64,000 nt of DNA from an uncultured Enterobacteriaceae bacterium (GTDB lineage: Bacteria > Pseudomonadota > Gammaproteobacteria > Enterobacterales > Enterobacteriaceae), in NCBI GenBank assembly GCA_947631255.1, contig CANRKT010000001.1:1-64000 (forward strand). Direction: 5' to 3'. The position numbers and the translations under genes were made by a program. Of the stretch, positions 49,546 to 59,054 are shown in pieces. Each line of letters starts with the position of its first letter. Position 1 is the first letter of the stretch. Under the pieces are notes generated by a model. The model ran no database searches and was not told where the DNA came from. It saw only the letters and a program-made list of their open reading frames with translations.

Positions 49546-50859
49546 CTAATTTTTGCTCGCAACAGGGACCCAGTTAAAACCCCAGCCAAAATGTTTGTCT
49601 AAAGGCTCGCGGTCGGGAAAGAAACTGTCGAGCCGTTCAACTTTTATGTCACCATCCACATTTTTTAATCTGGCGATAGCAGCGACATTATTGGTTTCAT
49701 TTCTATTCGCTAAGGCGGAAATTATTGGTGGCTGATTTGGAATATAAATGGTGATAGTAGCCCCGGTATCTTGCCAGTTATTGGTACCATCGTAGATGAA
49801 GCTATAGATCAGTACTTCATCAATATCCTGCCATTTACTTCCGTTAATAAATAGCCACTCACCCTCTTGATTATTACCATTACGCAGATCTTTTTCTAAC
49901 AATATATAAGGCGATTTTTTGTAATTACCGAAAGATTGACTGAGTGCTTCAACGGCATATTTTTCCATGTTTTTAAAGCGAATAAATGCAGCGATATCCA
50001 AGTCAATAGGTTTTTGATGGGCGTCTTTCCCCCAAGTCAAATTGACTTTAATACGACCAAAGTCCTTACGATTCTCGATATTGACGCTAGGGTTATCCTG
50101 AGTTAATTCCGTATTAATAACAGGGCTATTCTGAGTTAATTCCGTATTAGTAGTAGGGATATTCTGAGTTGATTCCGTATTAACAGCAGGAGTATTCTGA
50201 GTTGATTCCGTATTAATAGCAGGGTTATCCTGAGTTAACTCCGCATTAACGGCAGGGTTATCCTGAGTTAACGCCGTATTGCTGGGGGGTGTTGGAGCTG
50301 CTATCACGGGCGTTTCGTTCTGCACGGGTAGGGCAGCATCATGATGTCGGTACCACCACCAAGCGAATGCCAGGATCAATAATAAAAGTAGTAACAATAA
50401 CCAGGGCAGTAAGCGCTGCCACCAAGGTATCGATACGACCGGGTGTGGGATCTCCTGGGCAGGAATAGCCCAGTTGAGTAACACTGGCTCTCCACCGACG
50501 CTATAGCAGGTCAATCCTTGTGAATGGTTAACTAACATGCGTAACGCTTGTGCAGCTTGATCCTCTCCGCGGCTGGCAAGCTGATCAATCAAACCAGAAA
50601 GCGTATTCTGATATTGTTGCCGCTTGTTTTGTACGGAAAGTTGTTCAGATTCAGGTAGTGTCGCCAAGGGTGTGGCCAGGCCTTGACGTTCGGTCCACCA
50701 TTCGAGATTGCCTTCTGATCCACGTCGTGCCCTGGCATAAAGTAATGCAAGAGAAGGGGGGAGATAACGGTGAATAAGAGCGACCGTCTCCTCATAAATA
50801 GCTAAGGTAGAATCATCAATTGGTGCAGCAGTTGTTAATCGTTGCATAACCCTAATCAT
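49546..50859 (-). CDS. Single-pass membrane protein with repeat linker and C-terminal TerD-like domain
   Basis: 437 aa; TM WLLLLLLLLILAFAWWWYR; six 11-aa repeats; C-term GRIKVNLTWGKDAHQKPIDLDIAAFIRFK...DLRNGNNQEGEWLFINGSKWQDIDEVLIYSFIYDGTNNWQDTGATITIYIPN...AIARLKN. Confidence 0.75.
   Translation of the reverse strand: MIRVMQRLTTAAPIDDSTLAIYEETVALIHRYLPPSLALLYARARRGSEGNLEWWTERQGLATPLATLPESEQLSVQNKRQQYQNTLSGLIDQLASRGEDQAAQALRMLVNHSQGLTCYSVGGEPVLLNWAIPAQEIPHPVVSIPWWQRLLPWLLLLLLLLILAFAWWWYRHHDAALPVQNETPVIAAPTPPSNTALTQDNPAVNAELTQDNPAINTESTQNTPAVNTESTQNIPTTNTELTQNSPVINTELTQDNPSVNIENRKDFGRIKVNLTWGKDAHQKPIDLDIAAFIRFKNMEKYAVEALSQSFGNYKKSPYILLEKDLRNGNNQEGEWLFINGSKWQDIDEVLIYSFIYDGTNNWQDTGATITIYIPNQPPIISALANRNETNNVAAIARLKNVDGDIKVERLDSFFPDREPLDKHFGWGFNWVPVASKN
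50090..50287 (-). repeat. 33-bp tandem repeat, six units, encoding (E-L/S-T-Q-x-x-P-x-x-N-x)
   Basis: GGGTTATCCTGAGTTAATTCCGTATTAATAACA-type units in tandem. Confidence 0.88.
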
Positions 50860-51002
50860 TGTTATTACTGTCGACTTCAGACGCTTTATCAGTGACTGGC
50901 AGCATATGAATAGGCGATATCAGTATTGTCATCTCACTGTTATCCCGAGGTTTACTTCATGCACAACAGCGACTATTAAAGCTCGCAGGGTAACGTTGAT
51001 GT

Positions 51003-51497
51003 CTAGTGCAAAGTATTGGCCTGTTCAAGTACGTCAATTCTCTTCTTGGCTTCAGCTATTTTGCTTTCAATAACCGTAATTTCGCTGGCACTTGTTACCT
51101 GCTGAGCTTGCTGCTGCAGCTCTTTCAATTTTTTAATTTCTTGCTGACTTTGTTTGCTTTTAACTTTGCTGGACTGCAGACGATTAAGCGTCTTATCCAA
51201 GTCTGTACGTAACGTAGTTAATTGCTGCTGTTCATTGGCCAGTTTCTGGCTTGAGGCTTGCTCTCTACTTTGGGTGTTAGCCAAGTCCTGTTTTGCTATT
51301 TTCTCTTCTCGTTGGCTTTGTAAAACTTGTTGTTCTTGTGCATCGATATTTTGTCGATAACCACCGGAAGTAGCACAACTTAACTTAGTGATAAAACTGG
51401 GATCCTGTGCATGTAAATCACAGTCTTGGGGAGACGTAGCACAACCCGCCAGTAACATTGAAGCAAGTATGATGTATTTTCTCATGAAAGAGTCCAT
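51003..51497 (-). CDS. Coiled-coil lipoprotein
   Basis: 164 aa; lipobox MLLAGCAT; extended Q/K/L heptads. Confidence 0.75.
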   Translation of the reverse strand: MDSFMRKYIILASMLLAGCATSPQDCDLHAQDPSFITKLSCATSGGYRQNIDAQEQQVLQSQREEKIAKQDLANTQSREQASSQKLANEQQQLTTLRTDLDKTLNRLQSSKVKSKQSQQEIKKLKELQQQAQQVTSASEITVIESKIAEAKKRIDVLEQANTLH

Positions 51498-51561
51498 TAA
51501 TTGGGGGATAAATAAAATTACTCGAGCAGAAATGGTCGATATTTATACCGACCTGCAATCA

Positions 51562-52302
51562 TTAACCCAGAGAAATAGCCTGGCGTTGATTGAACAAACC
51601 ATCCGCTTCAGACTCCAGGGCTGTAATCTGGGCACTCATCTGGTTGTATTCTTTGTTCAGAGCTGCTAGCTGTGTTTTTTCTGACTGACTATTTATCTGT
51701 TGTCCTTGCAGTGCGATTTTATAAGCTGAATCCTTCTCTTTCATAATCTTGATTTTGTCTTTCATTACTTTGATATTGGCATCAATTTTAGAAAGCTCTT
51801 TTATCGCACTGGCTTTATCGAAGCCGGCAGTATCTTTTTGTAGACTTATTTTAGTCAGTGTCGCTTGATTATCACTGATAACTTGCTTCATTGTGGCCGT
51901 TGCTTTCTCTAAGTCGGCAGTATTTTGTTTGATATCTTTATCCATAGCCTGGAGCCGGTCTGAGGTCGTGGCGTAATCTTTCTGCAGGCTATCAAGATAA
52001 TAGTTGGCTGTCATTCCCGCAGCGCATCCGGCAGCACCACCAATGAGTGCCCCCGTAATGACACGCTTACTATTTCCAGATATAGCGCCAACTAATGCGC
52101 CAAGGCCCGCACCTGTCAGGGCACCTAATCCACAGCCTTGTGCGCCTGAAGAACTAAAAAATTTGGCTTGTTCACTCGTGGTCAACCGTGAGTCAGGAGG
52201 GGTGCTGGATAGAAGAGAACTCCCTGTATTGGCGCAGCCACTCAGAAGTAGAGTTATAGATACAAGCAGACAGGTTGCCCTACAGTTAAACTTATTTGCC
52301 AT
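51562..52302 (-). CDS. Glycine-zipper lipoprotein with coiled coil
   Basis: 246 aa; lipobox LLLSGCAN; GAGLGALVGAISGNSKRVITGALIGGAAGCAAGM. Confidence 0.78.
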   Translation of the reverse strand: MANKFNCRATCLLVSITLLLSGCANTGSSLLSSTPPDSRLTTSEQAKFFSSSGAQGCGLGALTGAGLGALVGAISGNSKRVITGALIGGAAGCAAGMTANYYLDSLQKDYATTSDRLQAMDKDIKQNTADLEKATATMKQVISDNQATLTKISLQKDTAGFDKASAIKELSKIDANIKVMKDKIKIMKEKDSAYKIALQGQQINSQSEKTQLAALNKEYNQMSAQITALESEADGLFNQRQAISLG

Positions 52303-52684
52303 TATTTTACCCCTAAATGATCACACTAAAAATCTGAGTAATAGTATATTGCCCATTGATATTTTTGATGTTCAAAATTTATTTGAAGCCATTACTGTAA
52401 TGTTGCGCTCAATATTTAATCGTTTCAGGTGGGCGTTGACGATTTATCACCAACGAATGTCACCATAATTGACTAAATAATGACTTCAATGTAAGGCTAT
52501 TATTTATTTATAGAACATTAATGAGATACCAGCAAAAAATTGAAACCTTTAGTGATAACTAACTATAACCTGGAAAAATAGTCAATATCCTATCTCGTTG
52601 AGATAGGATGGATAAGTGAAAAAATGCAGCTAAATATGATTAAATTAATCTATTTAATTGATTTATTGTCGTTGATTTTTTCAC

Positions 52685-52891
52685 TCGTGATGGATTACCG
52701 GGATTCGACGCTGGCTGATATTTTACCACATAGCGTATTTGTTGGCCGTATCCTCGGGGAAATTAAGGAAACGTTACGGCTTTATTGATGTCGACCTTGA
52801 TGAGCAGGGGCAGGGAACACGCGAACGTAAGAAGGAAAAATCCTTCTACTGGTATCAGAAAGTGATAGCCAGTAATGGTGCCTCACTGGAG
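52685..52891 (+). pseudogene. ascB: ascB 3'-terminal remnant (direct repeat of 35489-35641)
   Basis: Translation [51 protein letters not shown] matches the AscB C-terminus; offset 17,250 bp with no indel over 153 bp; weaker resemblance upstream to ~52685. Confidence 0.9.
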
Positions 52892-52915
52892 TCGATCCAC
52901 GGTTCATTTTTTCAG

Positions 52916-52939
52916 AGATGCCGTTATTCCACGGCATCT
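52916..52939. terminator. Hairpin between ascB remnant and kinase gene
   Basis: AGATGCCGT-TATTCC-ACGGCATCT. Confidence 0.45.
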
Positions 52940-52957
52940 TCCCTTTACCCTCTTACT

Positions 52958-53917
52958 TTATTCTACGGGTTCCAGAGGTTCTGGAGCATACTCCGGATAC
53001 TGCTGCAAACGTGTTAAAGCTTCGGCATAAGTTGGCATCGATTCTGCCGCACCCTTACGTTCAACGCATAAAGAGGCATAGGCTGAGGCAAACATCGCTG
53101 CAGGCAGCATTGATTCTCCCGCTGCCAGACGTGCCGCTAACGCGCCGTTAAAAGAGTCCCCGGCTCCGGTAGTATCACAAGGCTGAGCAGGAAATATAGG
53201 AATTCTAAACTGCGCTTCAGAAGTTGATAACAGAGCCCCCTCCATACCGAGGGTAATAATCACTCGGCAGGCCCCTTTTGCATGCAAGGCGTTTGCTGCA
53301 CGTTGTGCACTTGGCACATCAGTGACCTCTATTCCGGTTAACTGCATCGCTTCTGAACAGTTGGGGGTGAGCAGAGCCACTTTCTTTAATAGCGCATTGC
53401 CGACTTTCTGCCACGGAGCAGGATTAAGAATAATATAGGTTCCCGCCTGGTGAGCATTATCGACCATTTTCTGGATAGCACTGAGGTTATTCTCTAATTG
53501 CACTAACAGAATATCAGCGGCGGCGACCGTAGGCTGGCAACGATTAACTTCTGCAGCAGTGACGGTAGTATTGGCTCCCGGGAATACTGAAATCATATTC
53601 TCCGCATCTTCACCGGCAACGTAGATTAACGCATTACCCGTTGGCTTCTCTTTACAGGTGAAAAGGGTAATAGCATCAAAACCGGTCTTTTCTAAATGGC
53701 GACGAGCAAAAATACCAAAATCGTCATTACCCACTTTGCCAATATAGTGAACGCGAGCGCCGGCACGCAATGCAGCAGTGGCTTGATTAGCCCCTTTACC
53801 GCCAGGCCCCATATTACTGTGATACGCCGTGAGTGACTCTCCCGGCATGGGGAAGCGACTCATGGTAGCGACGACATCAAGGTTAAACGATCCGAACACA
53901 CAGACTCTTCCGCTCAT
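52958..53917 (-). CDS. PfkB-family carbohydrate kinase, ribokinase-like
   Basis: VCVFGSFNLDVVATMSRFPMPGESLTA; GGKGANQATAALRAGA; DTTGAGDSFNGALAARLA. Confidence 0.88.
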   Translation of the reverse strand: MSGRVCVFGSFNLDVVATMSRFPMPGESLTAYHSNMGPGGKGANQATAALRAGARVHYIGKVGNDDFGIFARRHLEKTGFDAITLFTCKEKPTGNALIYVAGEDAENMISVFPGANTTVTAAEVNRCQPTVAAADILLVQLENNLSAIQKMVDNAHQAGTYIILNPAPWQKVGNALLKKVALLTPNCSEAMQLTGIEVTDVPSAQRAANALHAKGACRVIITLGMEGALLSTSEAQFRIPIFPAQPCDTTGAGDSFNGALAARLAAGESMLPAAMFASAYASLCVERKGAAESMPTYAEALTRLQQYPEYAPEPLEPVE

Positions 53918-54810
53918 AATGGACTCCTGAAGTACCGCTCTGCGGCTAAACATGCTCCACGGCAGCCGGTATAATCCGTTGACTGACTGAAGACTATTTT
54001 TAATCCATCTCGTGTGACGGGTGGGCGAAGAGAGGATCGAATGCGATCACGTAACCGGGTTAAGGGAAAATTTTCCATGGCCAACACGCCGCCACCGAGG
54101 ATCAGATATTCAGGATCGAGAATATTCATTTCTGTCGCAATCAGTCGTGCAAGTCTGGCAACGAAAGCCTGTAAATCAGCATGGTCACCATAATGGGTAA
54201 ATAAGTTCGACATGCAGATATCGGCAGCATGTTGTTCTGCCCAGTGACGTAGCCAGTTCCCGGATGTCAGCGTCTCTGCGCAGCCTCGATTACCACAAGG
54301 GCAGGCCAAGTCATTTCCTTCAATTGGAATATGACCCAGTTCTCCAGCACCCCCGTGCTGTCCGCGATAAAACTGGCCATTAAGCCACAAACTATTACCC
54401 ATTCCTGTGCCGGGATAAATACCCACTGCGGCATCTGGCAGGTTATCGAGCTGCATCAGATCCCAGGTCATTAACTGATTAACATCCTTATCCATTGATA
54501 CCGGTACGCCGAGACGCTGGCTCAGAATGTCACTGACTGGCTGCCCGTCCAGTGACTGGATAAAGGGCAGGGAAATCACTCTCTGACGAGAGCGGCTTAA
54601 CACGCCGGGTAAACCCAGCATAATTCCCGAGACGCTCTTACCCTCAAGTGTGTCGATAATAATTTGGCCCAGTGCATTGAGCACATCAGGTTGCTGAGCC
54701 CAGCTCGAAGTACTGACCTTACGATACGTACTCCAAACACGTCCTTCTTCCATTAGCTGTAAGCGCGTTCCCGTTCCGCCAATATCAATACCGAGCCAAC
54801 GTTTCTTCAT
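53914..54810 (-). CDS. ROK-family sugar kinase (AlsK-like)
   Basis: LGIDIGGTGTRLQLMEEG; GHIPIEGNDLACPCGNRGCAETLTSG. Confidence 0.85.
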   Translation of the reverse strand: MKKRWLGIDIGGTGTRLQLMEEGRVWSTYRKVSTSSWAQQPDVLNALGQIIIDTLEGKSVSGIMLGLPGVLSRSRQRVISLPFIQSLDGQPVSDILSQRLGVPVSMDKDVNQLMTWDLMQLDNLPDAAVGIYPGTGMGNSLWLNGQFYRGQHGGAGELGHIPIEGNDLACPCGNRGCAETLTSGNWLRHWAEQHAADICMSNLFTHYGDHADLQAFVARLARLIATEMNILDPEYLILGGGVLAMENFPLTRLRDRIRSSLRPPVTRDGLKIVFSQSTDYTGCRGACLAAERYFRSPL

Positions 54811-55505
54811 ATGGCTTCCTGTAGGCTGTGTTGCGCCTCATCAATGCTTTTTTTCATCATGTCCCAGGCGGTTTCCAGGTCCTGATGGATATGGAATAAT
54901 CCTGAAGTACCAACGATTAACACTTCTGCACCGGCACTGATTAAATCCTCATAAGTATTAATATTACAAGAACCATCAACTTCAATCAGGTAGGAATAGC
55001 CATGGCGTGCTTTCAGTTCTTTCAACTCTTTAATCTTTAAGAGCATCTCAGGAATAAATGGCTGGCCCGCATAACCCGGATCAACAGTCATAACGGTGAT
55101 CTTATCGACCAGATGAATATAATGATGAATATAAGACACCGGTGTGGCCGGGTTTAAAACAATACCGACTTTTTTACTATGAGAGCGAATCTGGTTAATG
55201 ACTCTGAATGCATCACGATTAATGGTTTCGGCATGTGGACAAATATAATCAGCACCAGCTTTAGCGATAGCATCAATAAAATGAGTGGGTTCTTCAACCA
55301 TCAAATGAACGTCAATCACGACTTTGGTATGCGGCCTTATTTGCTCAATGAAAAAAGGCGATAAAGTGATGTTTTTTACATAGTGACCATCCATAATATC
55401 GACATGTAAAAAATCAGCCCGGGTATCAAGAACATCTAATTGATTTTTTATTTCTATTAAGTTCATACACATTAATGAGGGGGATACTTGAATACGCATG
55501 GTCAT
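54807..55505 (-). CDS. alsE: Ribulose-phosphate 3-epimerase family, allulose-6-phosphate 3-epimerase-like
   Basis: SPSLMCMNLIEIKNQLDVLDTRADFLHVDIMDGHYVKNITLSPFF; KITVMTVDPGYAGQPFIPEML; IEVDGSCN. Confidence 0.82.
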   Translation of the reverse strand: MTMRIQVSPSLMCMNLIEIKNQLDVLDTRADFLHVDIMDGHYVKNITLSPFFIEQIRPHTKVVIDVHLMVEEPTHFIDAIAKAGADYICPHAETINRDAFRVINQIRSHSKKVGIVLNPATPVSYIHHYIHLVDKITVMTVDPGYAGQPFIPEMLLKIKELKELKARHGYSYLIEVDGSCNINTYEDLISAGAEVLIVGTSGLFHIHQDLETAWDMMKKSIDEAQHSLQEAI

Positions 55506-56548
55506 TCCTTATTTTCAATAAGAGATTTTGGTTGTACCGTTAATCTGCTGTTTTTAACTGCACGACGTTCATTGAAACGTGATTTAAAGTGTTTAAGCGC
55601 AAGCACTACAATTAATACAGCACCCCACATAGCCAGACTGACATGCTGGCTTATATTCATTAAATTAAAACCTGTTGATAATATTTGTAATGCAATTAAA
55701 GAAAGCACTACGCCAGAGACACGACCAAAGCCACCGTTAGGATCTGCTCCACCTAAAATAATCGCTAATACTGTCAGTAATAAATAGGCATCACCATAAC
55801 CCATTCGCGCTGAGTTAAATCTGGCCATCATAATTAAACCAGCGAGTACACAGAGTAAACTAGAAATAACGTATACAAGAATCACTATCCGGTGAGTATT
55901 AACACCACTAAACCAGGTCGCATTAATATTACTGCCGCCCATATAAATACATTTTCCTGGACGGGTTTTACTTAAGAATAAAGCCAGAGATACTGCGGCA
56001 ATAAGAAAAACCCATAATGGTAATGGCACACCGATAAACGTGCCTGAGCCCAGCGTTCTGATGACTTGTGGCATACCACTGAGTGCGGCACCCTTAGTTA
56101 ACCAAATACCTATTCCATTTAAGGTCATCATGGTTGCCAGTGTCACCAGAATAGGGTGAGCACCAATACGTGTTATCATCATTCCGGTAATCATACCCAC
56201 TACCACGGCAATACACATTGCACCAATAATCGCGATACCGAGCCATAATAATTGGTAGGGCATACTGGCATCTGCTGGCAGCATACTTAACAGTACCCAG
56301 GCCATAAAGAGTGCGGTGATATTCGAGGTTGCAATAATCGCTAAATTTAAGCCACCACTTAAAATAGCAATAAACATGGCTAAGGTAAGTAAACCCAGCT
56401 CCGGCAGCTGGAAAGCCATACTCATAAATGTTGAATGAGTAAGAAAACGTCCCGGTAATAACAGGGTAAAACAACTCAGGGTCAATGCAATGAGGAGTAA
56501 AAGTCCAGCATTGCTACTATCGGGACGCAGAGCAGAAATTAGTTTCAT
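55502..56548 (-). CDS. Sugar ABC transporter permease (RbsC/AlsC family)
   Basis: 348 aa polytopic; SGGLNLAIIATSNITALFMA; ILGGADPNGGFGRVSGV. Confidence 0.88.
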   Translation of the reverse strand: MKLISALRPDSSNAGLLLLIALTLSCFTLLLPGRFLTHSTFMSMAFQLPELGLLTLAMFIAILSGGLNLAIIATSNITALFMAWVLLSMLPADASMPYQLLWLGIAIIGAMCIAVVVGMITGMMITRIGAHPILVTLATMMTLNGIGIWLTKGAALSGMPQVIRTLGSGTFIGVPLPLWVFLIAAVSLALFLSKTRPGKCIYMGGSNINATWFSGVNTHRIVILVYVISSLLCVLAGLIMMARFNSARMGYGDAYLLLTVLAIILGGADPNGGFGRVSGVVLSLIALQILSTGFNLMNISQHVSLAMWGAVLIVVLALKHFKSRFNERRAVKNSRLTVQPKSLIENKE

Positions 56549-56564
56549 AACGATACGCCTTTAA

Positions 56565-57554
56565 TTAGACAAAGCTGACATCAGTTTCTTTACGCTTTTT
56601 ATAGTGTGTGACAGCAATAGCCATGACGATAATCACACCGACCACTATATTCATGAAGTAATTAGAAACGCCGACCAGGTTGAGGCCATTTTTTAGGATT
56701 GCGATAAGAAAGACGCCCATTAAAGTTCCGCTGACAGTGCCTTTTCCTCCCATCAGGCTGGCACCGCCTAAAACGGTTGCAGCCAGGACATCGAGTTCAC
56801 CACCCACCAGCGCATTAGGTACCACTTCCCCCATACGATAAACCTGCACTAATCCACCTATCGCGGCCATGGCACCTAACCAGCCGTAGGCAAAGACATG
56901 GATCAACCCCACCCTGATACCGATGCGGCGGGCTGACTCAGGGTCACCACCGACCGCATAAAGCTGGCGACCAAGATTCGTTTTATTCAACAGCAGGGCG
57001 GTTGCTCCGGCGATGATCAGCATCGTAACCAGTGGCAGTCCAAGCTGGAACTGAACACCCCCAACCTCAAATGGCAGCACAGTGCGCAGTGAAATCCACC
57101 AGTCTGGAAGGGAATAAATACTTCGCCCGGCGGTTACCCACATCAACAAGCCAAACAGCAGGGACTGCATACTGATAGTGATGATTATCGAGACGACACG
57201 TAAGGTGGTAATCAGCAGTGCGTTAATCACTCCAAATAACGTGCCGCATATAATCGCTAATAAGATACTGAGAATGGCGTTATCAAACTGAAATTGAATA
57301 AACAGCGTCGCGATAAAATACTGAACCACAGAGGCTACAGCGGCAAAGGAAATATCTATTCCTCCGGTGACCAGTACCACAAACAGACCCAGGGCGAAAA
57401 TACCGGTAACGGCGTAACTTTCGGCTAAATCAAGCAAGTTTTGAATGGTAAGAAACTGATCGCTGGCCAGACTAAAAAAAACAACAGCAACGAACAGTAC
57501 CCAGGCAAGCCAGCCTTGACTGGAGGTTGGCCGTAAGCGTAATAGATTAAGCAT
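56565..57554 (-). CDS. Sugar ABC transporter permease (RbsC family)
   Basis: 329 aa; VTGGIDISFAAVASV; VLGGASLMGGKGTVSGTLMG. Confidence 0.9.
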   Translation of the reverse strand: MLNLLRLRPTSSQGWLAWVLFVAVVFFSLASDQFLTIQNLLDLAESYAVTGIFALGLFVVLVTGGIDISFAAVASVVQYFIATLFIQFQFDNAILSILLAIICGTLFGVINALLITTLRVVSIIITISMQSLLFGLLMWVTAGRSIYSLPDWWISLRTVLPFEVGGVQFQLGLPLVTMLIIAGATALLLNKTNLGRQLYAVGGDPESARRIGIRVGLIHVFAYGWLGAMAAIGGLVQVYRMGEVVPNALVGGELDVLAATVLGGASLMGGKGTVSGTLMGVFLIAILKNGLNLVGVSNYFMNIVVGVIIVMAIAVTHYKKRKETDVSFV

Positions 57555-59052
57555 TAATTACCTCGGCTAGCTGATGCTGTTCAACGGAATCTGGTTTATA
57601 TTCAGCATTTATCGTGCCATCACGAAAATGCATAATACGATCACAGTTATACCAAACTTCGGGGATCTCATCGGAAATGATAATAATAGAGATCCCTTCT
57701 TTAGCCAGAGCATGAATAAGCTGGTAAATACTGGCCTTAGCGCCTACATCGACCCCTACGGTAGGGGAATCTAATATTAATATTTGTGGTTGGGTTAATA
57801 CCCATTTAGCGAGGACAATTTTTTGTTGATTACCACCAGATAATGTCGATATCGCTAATTCAGGATCGGCAACACGAACACCTAATTGTTGGATCCACTC
57901 TAATATTATTTTATTCTTTCGATACTCATCAATTAAATGAAAGCGATTTTTGAGCTTATCGAGAATGGTTAATACCATATTATCGGCAACAGATTGCTGC
58001 TGAACTAAACCGAGAGTCAGCCTGTCTTCTGAAACATAGCCAATCCCGGATTTAATCGCATCTTCATGGGTTTTAAAACGAACCGGTTTACTATCAAGCC
58101 AGATTTTTCCACTGTCAGGTTTTGTCATCCCAAACAATGAGAGCGCCAGCTCCGTACGTCCAGAGCCTAACAGGCCACATAAACCAATAATTTCGCCCTT
58201 ATGGAGTTTAAAACTGACGTTTGAGTATTGATTCGCACGGGTTAAATTCTCTACTTCCAGAATAACGCGATCGCTATTCCTGGTCGGGGCTTTCATCTCA
58301 TAATCCAGTTTTTTACCTGTCATCAGCTCAGTTAAATGAAATGGCGTCATTTCATGTGCTGGCCAGCAACCAATAATTCGGCCATCGCGGATAACGGTAA
58401 CGCGGTCGGAGATCTCGAGAACTTCATCGAGTCTGTGGCTGACAAATACCACGCAAATATTCGACTCTTTGAGATAGCGTACGGTTCTCAATAATTGATT
58501 AACTTCTGTTCTGGTCAGTGAGGCTGTAGGCTCGTCCATAATAACCAGGCGAGCATCCGCGACCAGTGCACGACAAATAGCAACTTGCTGACGCTCGGCA
58601 ATGGAAAGTGAAAAGACTTGTTGGTCAATATCAAGATCAAACTGTAGCTTTTCAATCACCTCAAGTGCGGTTTTCTTTAGCCTGGACTTGTTATTCCAGC
58701 GAAGCAGGCCTTCCAGATTGTGCTCAAAGGCAATATTTTCCCAGACCGATAAATTTGGAAATAACGACAGGTCTTGATAAATAACCTGAATACCAAAGTC
58801 GCGCGCCTGACGGGCGGACAGTTTGGGGCTGGGTGCACCATCCCCTAAGGTGATCGAGCTACCACTATCCGGCGTATGCACCCCGGAAATGACTTTAATT
58901 AATGTGCTTTTACCGCAGCCATTTGTGCCAGCAAGACAGTGCACCTCTCCCGCCAGTAAAGTCATAGAAATATCACTTAATGCCCGATTACCACCAAATG
59001 TTTTTGACAGATTTTCAAGGGAAATCAGTGTATTTGAAGTGCGCTCATTCAT
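57547..59052 (-). CDS. Sugar ABC transporter ATP-binding protein (RbsA/AlsA family)
   Basis: 501 aa; two ABC domains; GTNGCGKSTLIKVISG; LSGGNQQKIVLAKW. Confidence 0.93.
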   Translation of the reverse strand: MNERTSNTLISLENLSKTFGGNRALSDISMTLLAGEVHCLAGTNGCGKSTLIKVISGVHTPDSGSSITLGDGAPSPKLSARQARDFGIQVIYQDLSLFPNLSVWENIAFEHNLEGLLRWNNKSRLKKTALEVIEKLQFDLDIDQQVFSLSIAERQQVAICRALVADARLVIMDEPTASLTRTEVNQLLRTVRYLKESNICVVFVSHRLDEVLEISDRVTVIRDGRIIGCWPAHEMTPFHLTELMTGKKLDYEMKAPTRNSDRVILEVENLTRANQYSNVSFKLHKGEIIGLCGLLGSGRTELALSLFGMTKPDSGKIWLDSKPVRFKTHEDAIKSGIGYVSEDRLTLGLVQQQSVADNMVLTILDKLKNRFHLIDEYRKNKIILEWIQQLGVRVADPELAISTLSGGNQQKIVLAKWVLTQPQILILDSPTVGVDVGAKASIYQLIHALAKEGISIIIISDEIPEVWYNCDRIMHFRDGTINAEYKPDSVEQHQLAEVINA

Positions 59053-59054
59053 TT

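Noticed and set aside
50090-50287. Possible CRISPR-like array (33-bp periodic repeats)
   Set aside because: Repeats are contiguous without unique spacers and in frame inside a protein.
36361-52302. srf island as a type VI secretion or phage tail cluster (vWA, FGE-like and Srf proteins superficially suggest it)
   Set aside because: No VipA/B, Hcp, VgrG, ClpV, TssK/M-type or tail genes in the window.
52739-53017. ORF 52739..53017 as a real small gene
   Set aside because: It is the ascB 3' remnant reading past its lost stop into the kinase gene's end; starts at TTG without support.
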